Part shown: positions 1 through 8,685 of the stretch, in pieces
Numbering within the stretch: the stretch's first letter is position 1
Layout of the letters: the number at the start of each line of letters is the position of its first letter
Assembly (NCBI RefSeq): GCF_011398925.1
Contig: NZ_AP022842.1
Coordinates: forward strand, 2,778,001 to 2,842,000
DNA length: 64,000 nucleotides
Direction of reading: 5' to 3'
Source: Bacillus sp. KH172YL63
Lineage (GTDB): Bacteria > Bacillota > Bacilli > Bacillales > Bacillaceae_B
Made by a program: the position numbers and the translations under genes
The notes under the pieces: model-generated
What the model saw: only the letters and a program-made list of their open reading frames with translations
Database searches by the model: none
Told to the model about the DNA's origin: nothing

Positions 1-506
1 AGGACAGGCAAAATCAAAGATAGTGAAATAAAGGAAACGTCAATCGATGCAAAGCTTGGCATTTCCCCTTCCAAGTCAGCAGGGGTGACATAGCGGAAAT
101 TGGTCCTTTCCATTACTACGACCCGCTCATCCTGGCGCAGCTTCCAGGCAAGCTGATTGTATCCGACATCGAGTGCGTATGACATCTTCGCTCCGTTTTG
201 CAGGGCACAATCAGTAAAGCCGCCTGTTGAGGCGCCGATGTCGATCATTACCTTTTCGTTTACGTCTACATCAAACACTTTCAGTGCTTTTTCTAACTTC
301 AGTCCACCGCGGCTGACATATGGGATGACCTTTCCTTTGATCGTCAAGGGAATGTCTTCACTCACTTTTTCACCCGGTTTGTCCAGTCTCATTTCATTGG
401 AGTAAACAAGTCCTGCCATGACTGCACGTTTTGCTTTTTCTCTTGTTTCCATTAATCCACGTTCTACCAGAAGTACGTCTATACGTTGTTTTTTTACTTT
501 CATCAT
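1..506 (-). CDS. tlyA: TlyA/YqxC family rRNA 2'-O-methyltransferase, 3' end cut by window edge
   Basis: The reading frame starts at an ATG that shares one base with the dxs stop codon (TAATG) and runs off the left edge, so only about 168 residues are visible. The N-terminus reads as an S4-like RNA-binding domain (RIDVLLVERGL, YVSRGGLKLEKAL), followed by the start of an FtsJ/RrmJ-type SAM-binding fold (MIDIGASTGGFTDCALQNGA). Family members methylate ribose in 16S/23S rRNA and some are called hemolysins; the rRNA role is established for the family, not shown here. A second ATG follows directly (503). It is the last visible gene of the dxs operon and is translationally coupled to dxs. Confidence 0.9.
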   Translation of the reverse strand, partial: MMKVKKQRIDVLLVERGLMETREKAKRAVMAGLVYSNEMRLDKPGEKVSEDIPLTIKGKVIPYVSRGGLKLEKALKVFDVDVNEKVMIDIGASTGGFTDCALQNGAKMSYALDVGYNQLAWKLRQDERVVVMERTNFRYVTPADLEGEMPSFASIDVSFISLSLILPV

Positions 507-2398
507 TAAGCCCTTTTTTGTTTTTTTGGTGTGATCGTTAATATTCTGTCTACGACATTTTCTTTCGTCATGCCGATTTCATTCAGTAATTCCTTGACGC
601 TACCGTGCTCGATGAAGTAATCAGGTATCCCGATCCGCTCGATCACCGCATCATGATAGCCCTGTTCCTGTGCAAATTCAAGCACACCACTGCCAAAACC
701 GCCCTGAAGTACCGCCTCTTCAATTGTGAGGAGCGGCATTTCTTCCTCCAAGATTCCTTTCAGCATTGCTTCGTCCATCGGTTTGATGAAGCGGGCATTG
801 ACCACTCTTACTGATAGTCCTTGTTTTTCCAGGTCAGCTGCTGCTTCCATTGCCATCGGAATCGTTGTCCCAAATGTCAAAATTGCCGCATCTTTCCCTT
901 CTTTCAACACTTCCCAAGTACCGATCGGGATCGTCTTCAGTTCGCCATCCATTGGGACGCCATATCCATTTCCACGGGGATAGCGCAGCGCGATTGGGCC
1001 GTCATCGTATTGAAGGGCGGTATTAACAAGGTGCTGCCCTTCATTCTCATCCTTCGGCATCATGATGACCATATTCGGCAGGTGCCTTAGGAAGGCGATA
1101 TCAAATACGCCCTGATGGGTTTCACCATCAGCTCCGACCAATCCGGCACGATCGATGCCGATAAACACATTAAGGTTCTGACGGCAAATATCGTGAACGA
1201 CCTGATCATATGCCCTTTGCAGGAAAGTGGAGTATATCGCCAGGAACGGTTTCATATCCTGTGTCGCAAGGCCTGCCGCAACGGTCGTCGCATGCTGTTC
1301 GGCGATACCTACGTCGAACATCCGATCCGGGAACTCTCCTGCAAACCCGAGCAGCTTAGAACCAACCGGCATGGCAGGTGTGATCGCCACGATTCTTTCA
1401 TCCTCCCGGGCAATCTTCCGAACCGTTTCACTGACAAGACCGCTCCATGAAGGAGGGGCATTCACAGGCTTGATCAAGTCCCCTGTATCGATTTTGTAAG
1501 GGCCTGTTCCATGCCAGGTCCCCTCTTTGTCCGATTCTGCTGGATGGAAGCCTTTTCCTTTTTTTGTGATGACATGGAGGAGCACAGGGCCTTTTGTTTT
1601 CTTCGCATATTGAATATTTTCAGCAAGATCATGATAATCATGACCGTCGATCGGACCAAGATATGTGAACCCCAATTCTTCAAAAAACATCCCCGATACG
1701 AACAGATACTTCAGGCTGTCCTTCACACGCTCAGCCGTACTTGCAAGCTTCCCGCCGACTGCCGGGATGCGCTTAAGGATGTATTCCATCTCATCCTTCA
1801 CCCAATTGTACTTTCCTGCTGTGCGCAGGCGGCCAAGGACACTGTGAAGGGCACCGACGTTCGGAGCAATCGACATTTCATTGTCATTCAGAACAACGAT
1901 CATGTCTTTCTTCTCATGCCCGATATGGTTCAGCGCTTCAAGTGCCATACCGCCGGTCAGGGCGCCGTCACCGATGACAGGGATGATGTAAGAGTCTTCT
2001 TTTTTCACATCCCGTGCGATGGCCATACCCATGGCAGCAGATAATGAAGTCGAGCTGTGGCCTGTTTCCCATACATCATGCTCACTTTCATTACGCTTCG
2101 GGAACCCGCATAAACCTTTATATTGACGGAGTGTGTCAAATTGACAAGCACGGCCGGTTAAGATTTTGTGTACGTACGATTGGTGACCTACATCCCAAAG
2201 GATCTTATCTTTAGGGCTGTCAAAATGCTTATGAAGGGCGACGGTCAGTTCGACCACTCCCAAATTAGGACCAATATGACCGCCAGTCTTTGATAAATTG
2301 CTGATCAGGAATTGGCGAATCTCTTGACTGAGCTCTTCTAATTGATCATGGGACATGCTTTTTAAAAAAGAAGGCTCCTTGATTGATAATAAATCCAT
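506..2398 (-). CDS. dxs: 1-deoxy-D-xylulose-5-phosphate synthase
   Basis: Dxs makes DXP from pyruvate and glyceraldehyde-3-phosphate using thiamine diphosphate, the entry step of the MEP isoprenoid pathway in the cytoplasm. About 630 residues, the usual length. The thiamine-diphosphate site is visible ([18 protein letters not shown] followed by [10 protein letters not shown]), as are the transketolase pyrimidine-domain motif [13 protein letters not shown] and [15 protein letters not shown] chose the ATG at 2398 ([12 protein letters not shown]) because family members begin there; an in-frame GTG lies at 2407. Downstream of oapA by about 20 bp and overlapping tlyA by one base. With ispA in the same operon it supplies isoprenoid precursors. 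Confidence 0.96.
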   Translation of the reverse strand: MDLLSIKEPSFLKSMSHDQLEELSQEIRQFLISNLSKTGGHIGPNLGVVELTVALHKHFDSPKDKILWDVGHQSYVHKILTGRACQFDTLRQYKGLCGFPKRNESEHDVWETGHSSTSLSAAMGMAIARDVKKEDSYIIPVIGDGALTGGMALEALNHIGHEKKDMIVVLNDNEMSIAPNVGALHSVLGRLRTAGKYNWVKDEMEYILKRIPAVGGKLASTAERVKDSLKYLFVSGMFFEELGFTYLGPIDGHDYHDLAENIQYAKKTKGPVLLHVITKKGKGFHPAESDKEGTWHGTGPYKIDTGDLIKPVNAPPSWSGLVSETVRKIAREDERIVAITPAMPVGSKLLGFAGEFPDRMFDVGIAEQHATTVAAGLATQDMKPFLAIYSTFLQRAYDQVVHDICRQNLNVFIGIDRAGLVGADGETHQGVFDIAFLRHLPNMVIMMPKDENEGQHLVNTALQYDDGPIALRYPRGNGYGVPMDGELKTIPIGTWEVLKEGKDAAILTFGTTIPMAMEAAADLEKQGLSVRVVNARFIKPMDEAMLKGILEEEMPLLTIEEAVLQGGFGSGVLEFAQEQGYHDAVIERIGIPDYFIEHGSVKELLNEIGMTKENVVDRILTITPKKQKRA

Positions 2399-2419
2399 GG
2401 GGTCCACTCACTTTCATCA

Positions 2420-3043
2420 CTAAATATTTTGTTTCTCTCGCTTGTAACGTCTTTTTTTAGTTTTATCTTTTTTATCTTTCATCAATGTAATGTGGAATCG
2501 ATCTTCAATAAACTGTAGAACTTTACCAACTCTAAATATTATATCCTTAGAATAAGTGATGGCAAACGTTTTTCCAAGTGCCTTGCCTCCGACTGTCAGC
2601 GAAGCTATGATACTCGTCAACGTCACGCTTACAATATATTCTTTCAAAGACCCGCCTTCGAGGTGGAATCGTAGCGCGAATTGAATCAGGACAATGGCAG
2701 AAGCCGTCCCGCTTATGATCCCTGAGATATCTCCGATTACATCATTACAAAAGCTTGCGAACCGGTCTGCATTCCGGACGATCTTGATCGAGTAGCGGGC
2801 ACCGTATACCTTTTTGGCGGCCATCGCATGGAATGGGGTTTCGTCTGCTGCAGTTGCGGCGATTCCAAGCATATCAAAGAAGATCCCGATAAAGACGATG
2901 ATCAAGACGACAATCAGCCCTGTAAACCACGCGACCCCATTTAATACCATATTTGAAGTGACTGAAAAAATAGCCGCTAACACAAATGTGATAACGGCAA
3001 TGCTGATACTCCACTTTATTGAGTTTTTCATCGTTTCATTCAT
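2420..3043 (-). CDS. oapA: OLE-associated protein OapA, multi-pass membrane protein
   Basis: A 207-residue membrane protein directly downstream of the OLE RNA. Hydrophobic segments sit at about residues 11-34, 36-60, 104-126 and 135-158. Between the second and third lies a conserved-looking loop (DMLGIAATAADETPFHAMAA), and the tail from 188 is very rich in Lys and Arg, suited to binding RNA. Established knowledge: OapA binds OLE RNA and brings it to the membrane in Bacillus halodurans, and the pair is linked to tolerance of cold, short alcohols and magnesium stress; OapA is thought to be related to DUF21/CNNM-type proteins. Identification here rests on position between OLE and dxs, length and topology. 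The ribosome binding site is weak; ATG at 3031 is an alternative start. Confidence 0.88.
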   Translation of the reverse strand: MNETMKNSIKWSISIAVITFVLAAIFSVTSNMVLNGVAWFTGLIVVLIIVFIGIFFDMLGIAATAADETPFHAMAAKKVYGARYSIKIVRNADRFASFCNDVIGDISGIISGTASAIVLIQFALRFHLEGGSLKEYIVSVTLTSIIASLTVGGKALGKTFAITYSKDIIFRVGKVLQFIEDRFHITLMKDKKDKTKKRRYKREKQNI

Positions 3044-3116
3044 TATCGTTTTAACACACCGTTTCTACTGTGTATATAGGTTATTCTATGTAATTGGGGG
3101 GTCATATAAAGAGTAA

Positions 3117-3697
3117 AAATTGCAGCTTAGGTCCAGTAGGTTTTCCCAATCAGGTACCGGATGTTGCCATACCGGCGGTTTCCCATTAAACCCGACTTAG
3201 CCGCGTCACCACAAGCTAGACTGGATTACCACTTAGTCCGCACTATAATCCTCTTTATATGTCCGAATATGAACAGTCTAGGAGTTTTCCTCAACAGTCC
3301 TTAACGCAATCCTTAGCCTCTTTTGCAAAGAGGATTTCATATGGGCGAAAAAGTACATATCAATGGCCAACTGATGTGTACCCTGTAACCATAATCCCCT
3401 CTCTCTTCACTCAAGGCAGGCTACGCTGCTAGTGAATCATCACATCGCAGGTTCATACTTTGTTCTTATTGCATATGCTTAATGCCAGCATAAGAAACAA
3501 AGCCTCCGCGGCTCGCGGGTCAACGCCCACATGCCATTGTGGATCGCCCTCAAGCCTTACTCCCAGATATGACCCAAAGCTGGGCGCCTCAAGCCAATTC
3601 CAGGAACTTCATCGATGTGCCCTTTAGTGGATTTTTAGGCCCACCTTCAGGATTGGTGGACTGACTAGAATACTGCACCACCCCAAAATTTATTCTG
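3117..3697 (-). ncRNA. ole: OLE RNA (ornate, large, extremophilic RNA)
   Basis: The 700-bp gap between ispA and oapA has no credible reading frame but is far from random: read on the minus strand it contains many GC-rich stems, for example GTGGGCGTTGACCCGCGAGC followed by GCCGCGG, and a Lys-Arg-rich partner protein gene follows it. OLE RNAs are about 600 nt, lie in isoprenoid operons next to oapA, and are found in extremophilic and anaerobic Firmicutes. Context, size (about 580 nt from the predicted start) and partner gene all agree. The 5' end is set from the promoter at 3703-3732; the 3' end is approximate, placed at the last structured segment before the oapA leader. The RNA forms a membrane ribonucleoprotein with OapA; its biochemical function is not settled. 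Confidence 0.87.
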
Positions 3698-3702
3698 AAC
3701 TT

Positions 3703-3732
3703 ATTATAACATATGTTCATTCTTTTGCTCAA
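3703..3732 (-). promoter_or_regulatory. Sigma-A type promoter for OLE RNA and oapA-dxs-tlyA
   Basis: On the minus strand a -35 box TTGAGC (3727-3732) and a perfect -10 box TATAAT (3703-3708) are separated by 18 bp, placing the start near 3696. It sits just after the ispA stop codon region, so OLE can be made independently of the upstream folD-xseAB-ispA genes. Seen in sequence; activity is inferred. Confidence 0.75.
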
Positions 3733-3744
3733 ACGAAGAATGGC

Positions 3745-4635
3745 TTAATGGTTCCGTACAGCGATCAATTGAGCGATTTCAGATAGAAGAGATGAGTCCA
3801 CTGACAAGTGGCCAAGGGACGATAGCGCTTCATCCAAATGGAATTGAAGCTTTTCCTTCGCTCCCTCCATCCCCAACAGCCTCGGATACGTACTCTTTTG
3901 TTTCGATTGATCACTACCGACGGGCTTGCCGATCAATTCTTCAGACCCCTCGATGTCGAGGATGTCATCCTGAATCTGAAAAGCGAGGCCGATGTGGTAT
4001 GCAAAACGCTCCAGCCATTCTAACTCTTCTGCAGTTGCACTTGAGATGATGCCTCCTGCGAGGACGCTGAACTTTAAAAGCTTCCCCGTTTTGTGGACGT
4101 GGATGTGTTCAAGCTCAGCAACCGACAGCTGCTTATTTTCCCCTTCTATGTCAGCTACCTGGCCACCGACCATGCCTTCAGGTCCGGCGCACTCAGCCAA
4201 AAGCGAGATGAGTCTCCCCTTTGTATCACTCGATAATTCACTGTCCCCTGCAATCAATTGAAAGCTGTAGGTCAACAGGCCGTCCCCTGCCAGAATCGCC
4301 AGTGCTTCTCCAAACATCTTGTGGCTGGTAGGCTTGCCCCTCCTTAAATCATCATCATCCATTGACGGAAGATCATCGTGAATCAAAGAATAAGTATGGA
4401 TCATTTCCAGGGAAGCCGCTGTATTCAAGCCGAGCCGGGGATTTTTATTGAATGACCGGATCGTCGCCAGCAGTAAGATGGGACGGATCCTTTTCCCTCC
4501 TGCCTGCAGGGAATACACCATGGCTTCTTTAAGGGATTTAGGCATAGAGAGCCTCTCTACGGCATCAACCATATGACCGGTGATTAATTCCACATGCTGT
4601 TGTTGAAACTCTTTCAAGTAGGTAAGAGGGTTCAC
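3745..4635 (-). CDS. ispA: Farnesyl diphosphate synthase / geranyltranstransferase
   Basis: IspA condenses isopentenyl diphosphate with dimethylallyl and geranyl diphosphate to give farnesyl diphosphate, in the cytoplasm. 296 residues, the family length. The first aspartate-rich motif is visible (HDDLPSMDDDDLRRGKPTSH, near residue 85) and so is the second (QIQDDILDIEGS, near residue 223), both binding diphosphate through magnesium. The start is a GTG (VNPLTYLKEF) behind a strong GGAGG site; it begins 3 bp after the xseB stop. Followed by the OLE RNA promoter. Confidence 0.95.
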   Translation of the reverse strand: MNPLTYLKEFQQQHVELITGHMVDAVERLSMPKSLKEAMVYSLQAGGKRIRPILLLATIRSFNKNPRLGLNTAASLEMIHTYSLIHDDLPSMDDDDLRRGKPTSHKMFGEALAILAGDGLLTYSFQLIAGDSELSSDTKGRLISLLAECAGPEGMVGGQVADIEGENKQLSVAELEHIHVHKTGKLLKFSVLAGGIISSATAEELEWLERFAYHIGLAFQIQDDILDIEGSEELIGKPVGSDQSKQKSTYPRLLGMEGAKEKLQFHLDEALSSLGHLSVDSSLLSEIAQLIAVRNH

Positions 4636-4638
4636 CGG

Positions 4639-4872
4639 TTATTCCTCCTCATTAAGATCAAAGGATTTTTCACCTTCATCCGTCATCATCTTCGTTAAGT
4701 GGTTCTCTGCTTTTTGCAATGTATCATGACAGTATTTCGACAGGTCCATCCCTTTTTGATAGTACTCCAGTGCCTTTTCCAAAGGAACTTCACCTTCTTC
4801 GAGTTTCTCTACAATCTCTTCCAGCTGTTCCATCGCTGTCTCAAATGATCGTTCTTCCTTAGATTTCGCCAT
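4639..4872 (-). CDS. xseB: Exodeoxyribonuclease VII small subunit
   Basis: The 77-residue small subunit (MAKSKEERSFETAMEQLEEI) with the family helix-pair motif LEEIVEKLEEGEVPLEKALEYY; several copies pack on the long helices of XseA. The enzyme degrades single-stranded DNA to oligonucleotides. The frame is open upstream to 4929, but the ATG at 4872 follows a GAGGAG site, matches the family start and overlaps the xseA stop by 14 bp, as expected for coupled subunits. Confidence 0.94.
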   Translation of the reverse strand: MAKSKEERSFETAMEQLEEIVEKLEEGEVPLEKALEYYQKGMDLSKYCHDTLQKAENHLTKMMTDEGEKSFDLNEEE

Positions 4873-6226
4873 TATGTTCACGCTCCTCAACAGATTCAAC
4901 TTCGCAATGTATTTTTCCATCTCTGACATTAATCTCGAGGCGGTCGCCTTTTTGGATCTGCTGAGATGATTTAATCAAATTTCCTTCTTCCTTGTATACA
5001 AGACTGTATCCCCTGTCCATGATCTTTAATGGACTAAGCGCATGCAGTGTTGACAGGGCAGAACTGAATCGGTGTCTCTTTTCCTTCAGCACCTGCTTGA
5101 ATTGCTTCTCAAGGGAGGTTTGGCTGTGAAGGACACGTTCCTTTTGAAGCGTGATGAGCTGAGATGGATGAACCCTCTGCAGCCTCTGGTGAAGCCCGTT
5201 CAAGTACTCCCGGTTCCCCTTCACATGCAGGCTGATATTCCTTTGCAGCTGATCAGTCAGGCGATCGACCGTTTCAATCTTCTGCTGATACAGATAGCGG
5301 GGGTTTCTCAGGGCATAGGATTTCGTCAAACCGTTTAAGCGATTACGCTCACTTTGGAGCTTTGTCTTAAAAGACTTGATCAGTCGTAATTTACGATTCA
5401 TGATTCTTTCGAGTAAATCGTCGATGTGCGGGACAGCCATCTCCCCCGCTGCAGTCGGTGTCGGCGCCCTCAGGTCGGCTACAAAATCTGCAATGGTGAA
5501 GTCAGTTTCATGACCGACTGCAGAAATAACAGGGACCGTCGAATTCCAAATGGCATCAGCCACAATCTCTTCGTTAAAACCCCATAATTCCTCAATCGAT
5601 CCACCGCCCCGGCCGATGATCAGCACATCAATATTCCCAATTTCATTCACCTTGCCCATGGCATCAGCAATGGAAGCTGCCGCTTGATCTCCCTGTACGA
5701 GGGCTGGGAATACAAGGATTTCCCCGATCGGATAACGGCGTTTAATCGTGGTGATGATATCCCGTATGGCAGCACCTGTCGGAGAGGTCACCACGGCAAT
5801 CCGCTTGGGGAATTTCGGGATCGGCCTCTTGCGGCTTTGATCAAAATATCCTGCTTTTTCAAGCTTATCTTTTAGCTGTTCGTATGCCAGATAAAGTTCG
5901 CCGATGCCATCAGGCTGCATCTCTTTCACATAGATTTGATACTGACCGCCCGACTCATATACGGAAATATCTCCACGGACCAACACATTCATCCCATTTT
6001 CAGGCATGAATTTCATCGATTGGTTATGGCTTGAAAACATTACGGAAAGAATCCGTGCTTTTTCATCCTTCAATGTAAAGTACATATGTCCGCTGGAGTG
6101 TCGTTTGAAATTTGAAATTTCTCCCCGAACAAATAGGTTGGAGAGATGGGGATCTTTATCGAATTTTCTTTTTATGTATTTTGTCAGTGCTTGTACCGTT
6201 AAATAACGGGATTGATCGAGTTCCAT
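4859..6226 (-). CDS. xseA: Exodeoxyribonuclease VII large subunit
   Basis: 455 residues. An N-terminal OB-fold (LTVQALTKYIKRKFD, VRGEISNFKRHSSGHMYFTL) is followed by the catalytic core with the family motifs RIAVVTSPTGAAIRDI, IGRGGGSIEELW and PVISAVGHETDFTIADFVAD, then a long coiled-coil region that binds XseB and a C-terminal segment ending at MDRGYSLVYKEEG. Acts with XseB in single-strand DNA degradation during repair. Lies 110 bp downstream of folD; a hairpin of matching AAGGGAC and GTCCCTT arms lies in that gap but lacks a T run, so I do not call a terminator. Confidence 0.95.
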   Translation of the reverse strand: MELDQSRYLTVQALTKYIKRKFDKDPHLSNLFVRGEISNFKRHSSGHMYFTLKDEKARILSVMFSSHNQSMKFMPENGMNVLVRGDISVYESGGQYQIYVKEMQPDGIGELYLAYEQLKDKLEKAGYFDQSRKRPIPKFPKRIAVVTSPTGAAIRDIITTIKRRYPIGEILVFPALVQGDQAAASIADAMGKVNEIGNIDVLIIGRGGGSIEELWGFNEEIVADAIWNSTVPVISAVGHETDFTIADFVADLRAPTPTAAGEMAVPHIDDLLERIMNRKLRLIKSFKTKLQSERNRLNGLTKSYALRNPRYLYQQKIETVDRLTDQLQRNISLHVKGNREYLNGLHQRLQRVHPSQLITLQKERVLHSQTSLEKQFKQVLKEKRHRFSSALSTLHALSPLKIMDRGYSLVYKEEGNLIKSSQQIQKGDRLEINVRDGKIHCEVESVEEREHNGEI

Positions 6227-6336
6227 GACTCATGACTCCTTCCCCGCGCTTCCAGAAAGTTTAAGATGCAGGAAGACGGAAAGGGACCAGTGAATAACTG
6301 AAGTCCCTTCCCGCTCTACCTATATTGTACTATTTT

Positions 6337-7203
6337 TCAGCTCTTTTGGCGATCCGTAACAGCCCATTCGGCCGATTTCACTGTGTTGAACAGCAGCATC
6401 GTGATCGTCATCGGTCCTACGCCGCCAGGCACAGGTGTGATTTTCCCCGCTGTTTCCTTCACTTCTTTGAAATTCACATCGCCGCAAAGGTTACCACTTT
6501 CATCACGGTTCATCCCGACATCAATGATCACTGCGCCGGGCTTAATGTCTTCAGCACCAATCAAGTTCGCTTTCCCAACCGCTGAAACAAGAATATCTGC
6601 CTGCTTCGTGTAAGAAGTCATATCCTTTGTTCTTGAGTGACAGTAAGTAACCGTCGCGTTCTGATTGAGGAAAAGCTGACCTGCAGGTTTACCGACGATA
6701 TTGCTTCTGCCTAAAATCACGACATGCTTTCCTTCGACCGAAATATCCTCATATTCAAGCATCTTCATGATTCCAAGTGGCGTACAGGAGTAGAAGGTAT
6801 CCTGGTTGGTGACCATTTTCCCGATCGATACAGGGTGGAATCCGTCTACATCCTTCGATGGAGAAATCGTTTCGATCACCGTGATCGGATTGATGTGATC
6901 TGGCAGGGGAAGCTGGACAAGGATCCCGTGGATATGCTCTTGTTCATTCAGCTCCTCCACTTTTTGAAGAAGTGCCGCTTGAGTTAAATTGGATTCATAC
7001 TCATAAAGCTCAGAATGAATACCAAGATTACTGCATGCTTTTCTTTTCATTTTCACGTATGACTGGGAAGCATGGTTATCCCCGACAAGGATCACGGCAA
7101 GGCCGGGTGTGATCCCCTGCTCCTTCAACTTTTGAATCTTAATCGCTAACTGTTCACGGTAATGCTTTGCAATGAGCTTGCCATCGATGATTTTTTCCGA
7201 CAT
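6337..7203 (-). CDS. folD: Bifunctional methylenetetrahydrofolate dehydrogenase / cyclohydrolase
   Basis: FolD interconverts 5,10-methylene-, methenyl- and 10-formyl-tetrahydrofolate with NADP. Hallmarks: SYVKMKRKACSNLGI with the catalytic lysine, GILVQLPLPDHI, KDVDGFHP, the NADP-binding loop VVILGRSNIVGKPAGQL and the C-terminal PVPGGVGPMTITML. The frame is open to 7221, but the ATG at 7203 has an AGGGGG site seven bases upstream and fits the family (288 residues). Thirteen-carbon-unit chemistry links it with the glycine cleavage operon elsewhere in this window. Confidence 0.95.
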   Translation of the reverse strand: MSEKIIDGKLIAKHYREQLAIKIQKLKEQGITPGLAVILVGDNHASQSYVKMKRKACSNLGIHSELYEYESNLTQAALLQKVEELNEQEHIHGILVQLPLPDHINPITVIETISPSKDVDGFHPVSIGKMVTNQDTFYSCTPLGIMKMLEYEDISVEGKHVVILGRSNIVGKPAGQLFLNQNATVTYCHSRTKDMTSYTKQADILVSAVGKANLIGAEDIKPGAVIIDVGMNRDESGNLCGDVNFKEVKETAGKITPVPGGVGPMTITMLLFNTVKSAEWAVTDRQKS

Positions 7204-7223
7204 TCCACTGCCCCCTGACATCG

Positions 7224-7610
7224 TTATGATTGACTTACTTTTGAAAGGACTCCATTGATGAACTTGCTGGATTGATCATCTCCAAAGATTTTCCCGATCT
7301 CCACAGCTTCGTTGATGACGACTTTGTTCGGTACATCCTCCACGAATAAGAGCTCGTACATCCCTAAACGCAGAATGTTGCGATCCACTTTCGCCAGACG
7401 GTCAAAAGACCATTTCTCCAGGCTGTCACGAATCTGATTGTCAATGCGTTCCTGATTCTCCACAAATCCAAGAACAAGCTGTTCAAGATAAGCATCCATC
7501 TTCTCATCTTCCTCCAGCACATTCGTTAGGGCAACCTCGGGTTCGATCCCGCTCATATCTATTTGAAATAAAGCCTGTAAGGCCTTCTCACGCGCAACTC
7601 TTCTCTTCAT
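7224..7610 (-). CDS. nusB: Transcription antitermination factor NusB
   Basis: 128 residues with the family start MKRRVAREKALQALFQIDMS and the C-terminal signature KVVINEAVEIGKIFGDDQSSKFINGVL. NusB binds boxA RNA with NusE (S10) to promote antitermination, mainly on rRNA operons. First gene of the minus-strand folD-xseAB-ispA series. An AAAGGAG site precedes the ATG by ten bases. Confidence 0.95.
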   Translation of the reverse strand: MKRRVAREKALQALFQIDMSGIEPEVALTNVLEEDEKMDAYLEQLVLGFVENQERIDNQIRDSLEKWSFDRLAKVDRNILRLGMYELLFVEDVPNKVVINEAVEIGKIFGDDQSSKFINGVLSKVSQS

Positions 7611-7652
7611 CTTATATTTACTCCTTTTACTCCATCAATTTTCATACCTTTG

Positions 7653-7661
7653 ATAATAGCA
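7653..7661 (-). promoter_or_regulatory. Possible extended -10 promoter for nusB
   Basis: On the minus strand TGC directly precedes TATTAT, an extended -10 arrangement, about 45 bp before the nusB start. No convincing -35 is seen at 17-18 bp. It lies between the repeat array and nusB, so the array would be upstream of, not within, the nusB transcript if this is the main promoter. Confidence 0.45.
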
Positions 7662-7710
7662 CAAATCCACACCAATACGCACGTCAATGTAAAAAAATCA
7701 ATATTCTGAA

Positions 7711-8313
7711 AGAAAAGCGGAGGCGGGTTGGGCTGGCCCGACAAGCATTTCTGGGAAATCCATAAAGGCGTTTTGTGCCTTAATGGATTTTTCAAAAATG
7801 ACCTCGAGGGACTACCCGCCGGAGCTGGACAATAGAAAAGCCGAGGCGACTGGGTTGGCCCAACAAGCATAAGATGAATGGGCCAGGAAGGCGTTCTTTG
7901 CCTTCTTGGACCATTTAACTTATGACCTCGAGGGACAAGGAGCCGGAGCTGGACAACAGAAAAGCGGAGGCGGGTTGGGCAGGCCCGACAAGCATTTCTG
8001 GGAAATCCATAAAGGCGTTCTGTGCCTTAATGGATTTTTCAGAAATGACCTCGAGGGACTACCCGCCGGAGCTGGACATGAAGAAAAGCGGAGGGGCTTT
8101 GGTCAGAGGCGACAAGTATAAGACGAACATGCCGGAAAGGCGTTTTGTGCTTTTTGGCATGTTTGTCTTATGACCTCGAGCCTCTAAGCCCCGGAGCCGA
8201 AATCGAATTGCAGAAGGGGATTTGGTTAGAGGTGAACTGGCCCGACAAGCATAAGGTGAATGGGGCTACAAAGTCGTTCTTGGCCATTTTCAGTGCTTTT
8301 GCCATAGTTCTCC
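7711..8313. repeat. Tandem array of about 121-bp palindromic repeat elements
   Basis: Units lie at 7711-7831, 7834-7955, 7958-8078, 8082-8200 and a decayed fifth from about 8212. Each starts AGAAAAGCGGAGG, has a GACAAGCAT box, a central hairpin around AAGGCGTT...GCCTT, a TGACCTCGAGG box and ends CCGGAGCTGGACA. Units 1 and 3 differ at three positions only (a recent duplication); units 2 and 4 differ strongly in the stems yet remain self-complementary. All reading frames through it are shadows. It looks like a Bacillaceae intergenic palindromic repeat family (REP/MITE-like); I cannot give it a name. Confidence 0.85.
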
Positions 8314-8442
8314 TGCGCAAAAGGTGGTAGATCGGCTTGAAATGTCACCAAAAGCCTAGTTTCAGATCCCCTCACCTTCTTACAGCGCCTCGTTTTCATA
8401 TTATATTATGAAATCATCATTTTTTTTTCAACGTCACCCGGC

Positions 8443-8561
8443 ACATATTATCGACTTTAGAGCATATATTATCAACTTTCCAGGTATATTATCGACTTCA
8501 GCCCATATATTATCGACTTTCCAGAAATATTATCAACTTCAGCCCATATATTATCGACTCC
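8443..8561. repeat. Six tandem ~20-bp repeats with core ATATTATCRACTT
   Basis: Six successive units spaced 19-21 bp share ATATTATC(G/A)ACTT with short variable linkers alternating between CAG/CCAG and AGCCC types. They lie between the palindromic array and the yqhY terminator, in non-coding DNA. The near helical-turn-multiple spacing could suit phased protein binding or simply reflect slippage growth. No gene in 8330-8650. Confidence 0.8.
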
Positions 8562-8650
8562 CGCTTATTACGCCCCTCTCCACCTAACTCTGCATTTACC
8601 AGCAATAAACCGCTCGTTCCAATCCCACCCCAATACGCCCATTTTCAAAA

Positions 8651-8677
8651 TAAAAAAACGGCCCCCTAAAGGACCGT
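8651..8677 (-). terminator. Rho-independent terminator after yqhY
   Basis: Minus strand stem ACGGTCC/GGGCCGT followed by a run of seven T, nine bases after the yqhY stop. Ends the accB-accC-yqhY transcript and isolates it from the repeat array. Confidence 0.8.
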
Positions 8678-8685
8678 TCCACCCA

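Noticed and set aside
1115..2044. Plus-strand open frames opposite dxs, up to 177 codons
   Set aside because: Antisense shadows of a well conserved gene; no ribosome site and no recognisable protein.
3044..3744. Short frames in the OLE region as small proteins
   Set aside because: None exceeds about 50 codons with a ribosome site, and the structured RNA explains the conservation expected there.
7607..8330. Several open frames of 60-90 codons across the repeat array on both strands
   Set aside because: They follow the palindromic units, repeat with them (same peptide pieces such as GAGAGQ), lack ribosome sites and match no protein family; the DNA is explained by the repeats.
7711..8561. CRISPR array
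   Set aside because: No constant short repeat with unique spacers of fixed length; the units are long palindromes or have short variable linkers, and no cas gene is nearby.
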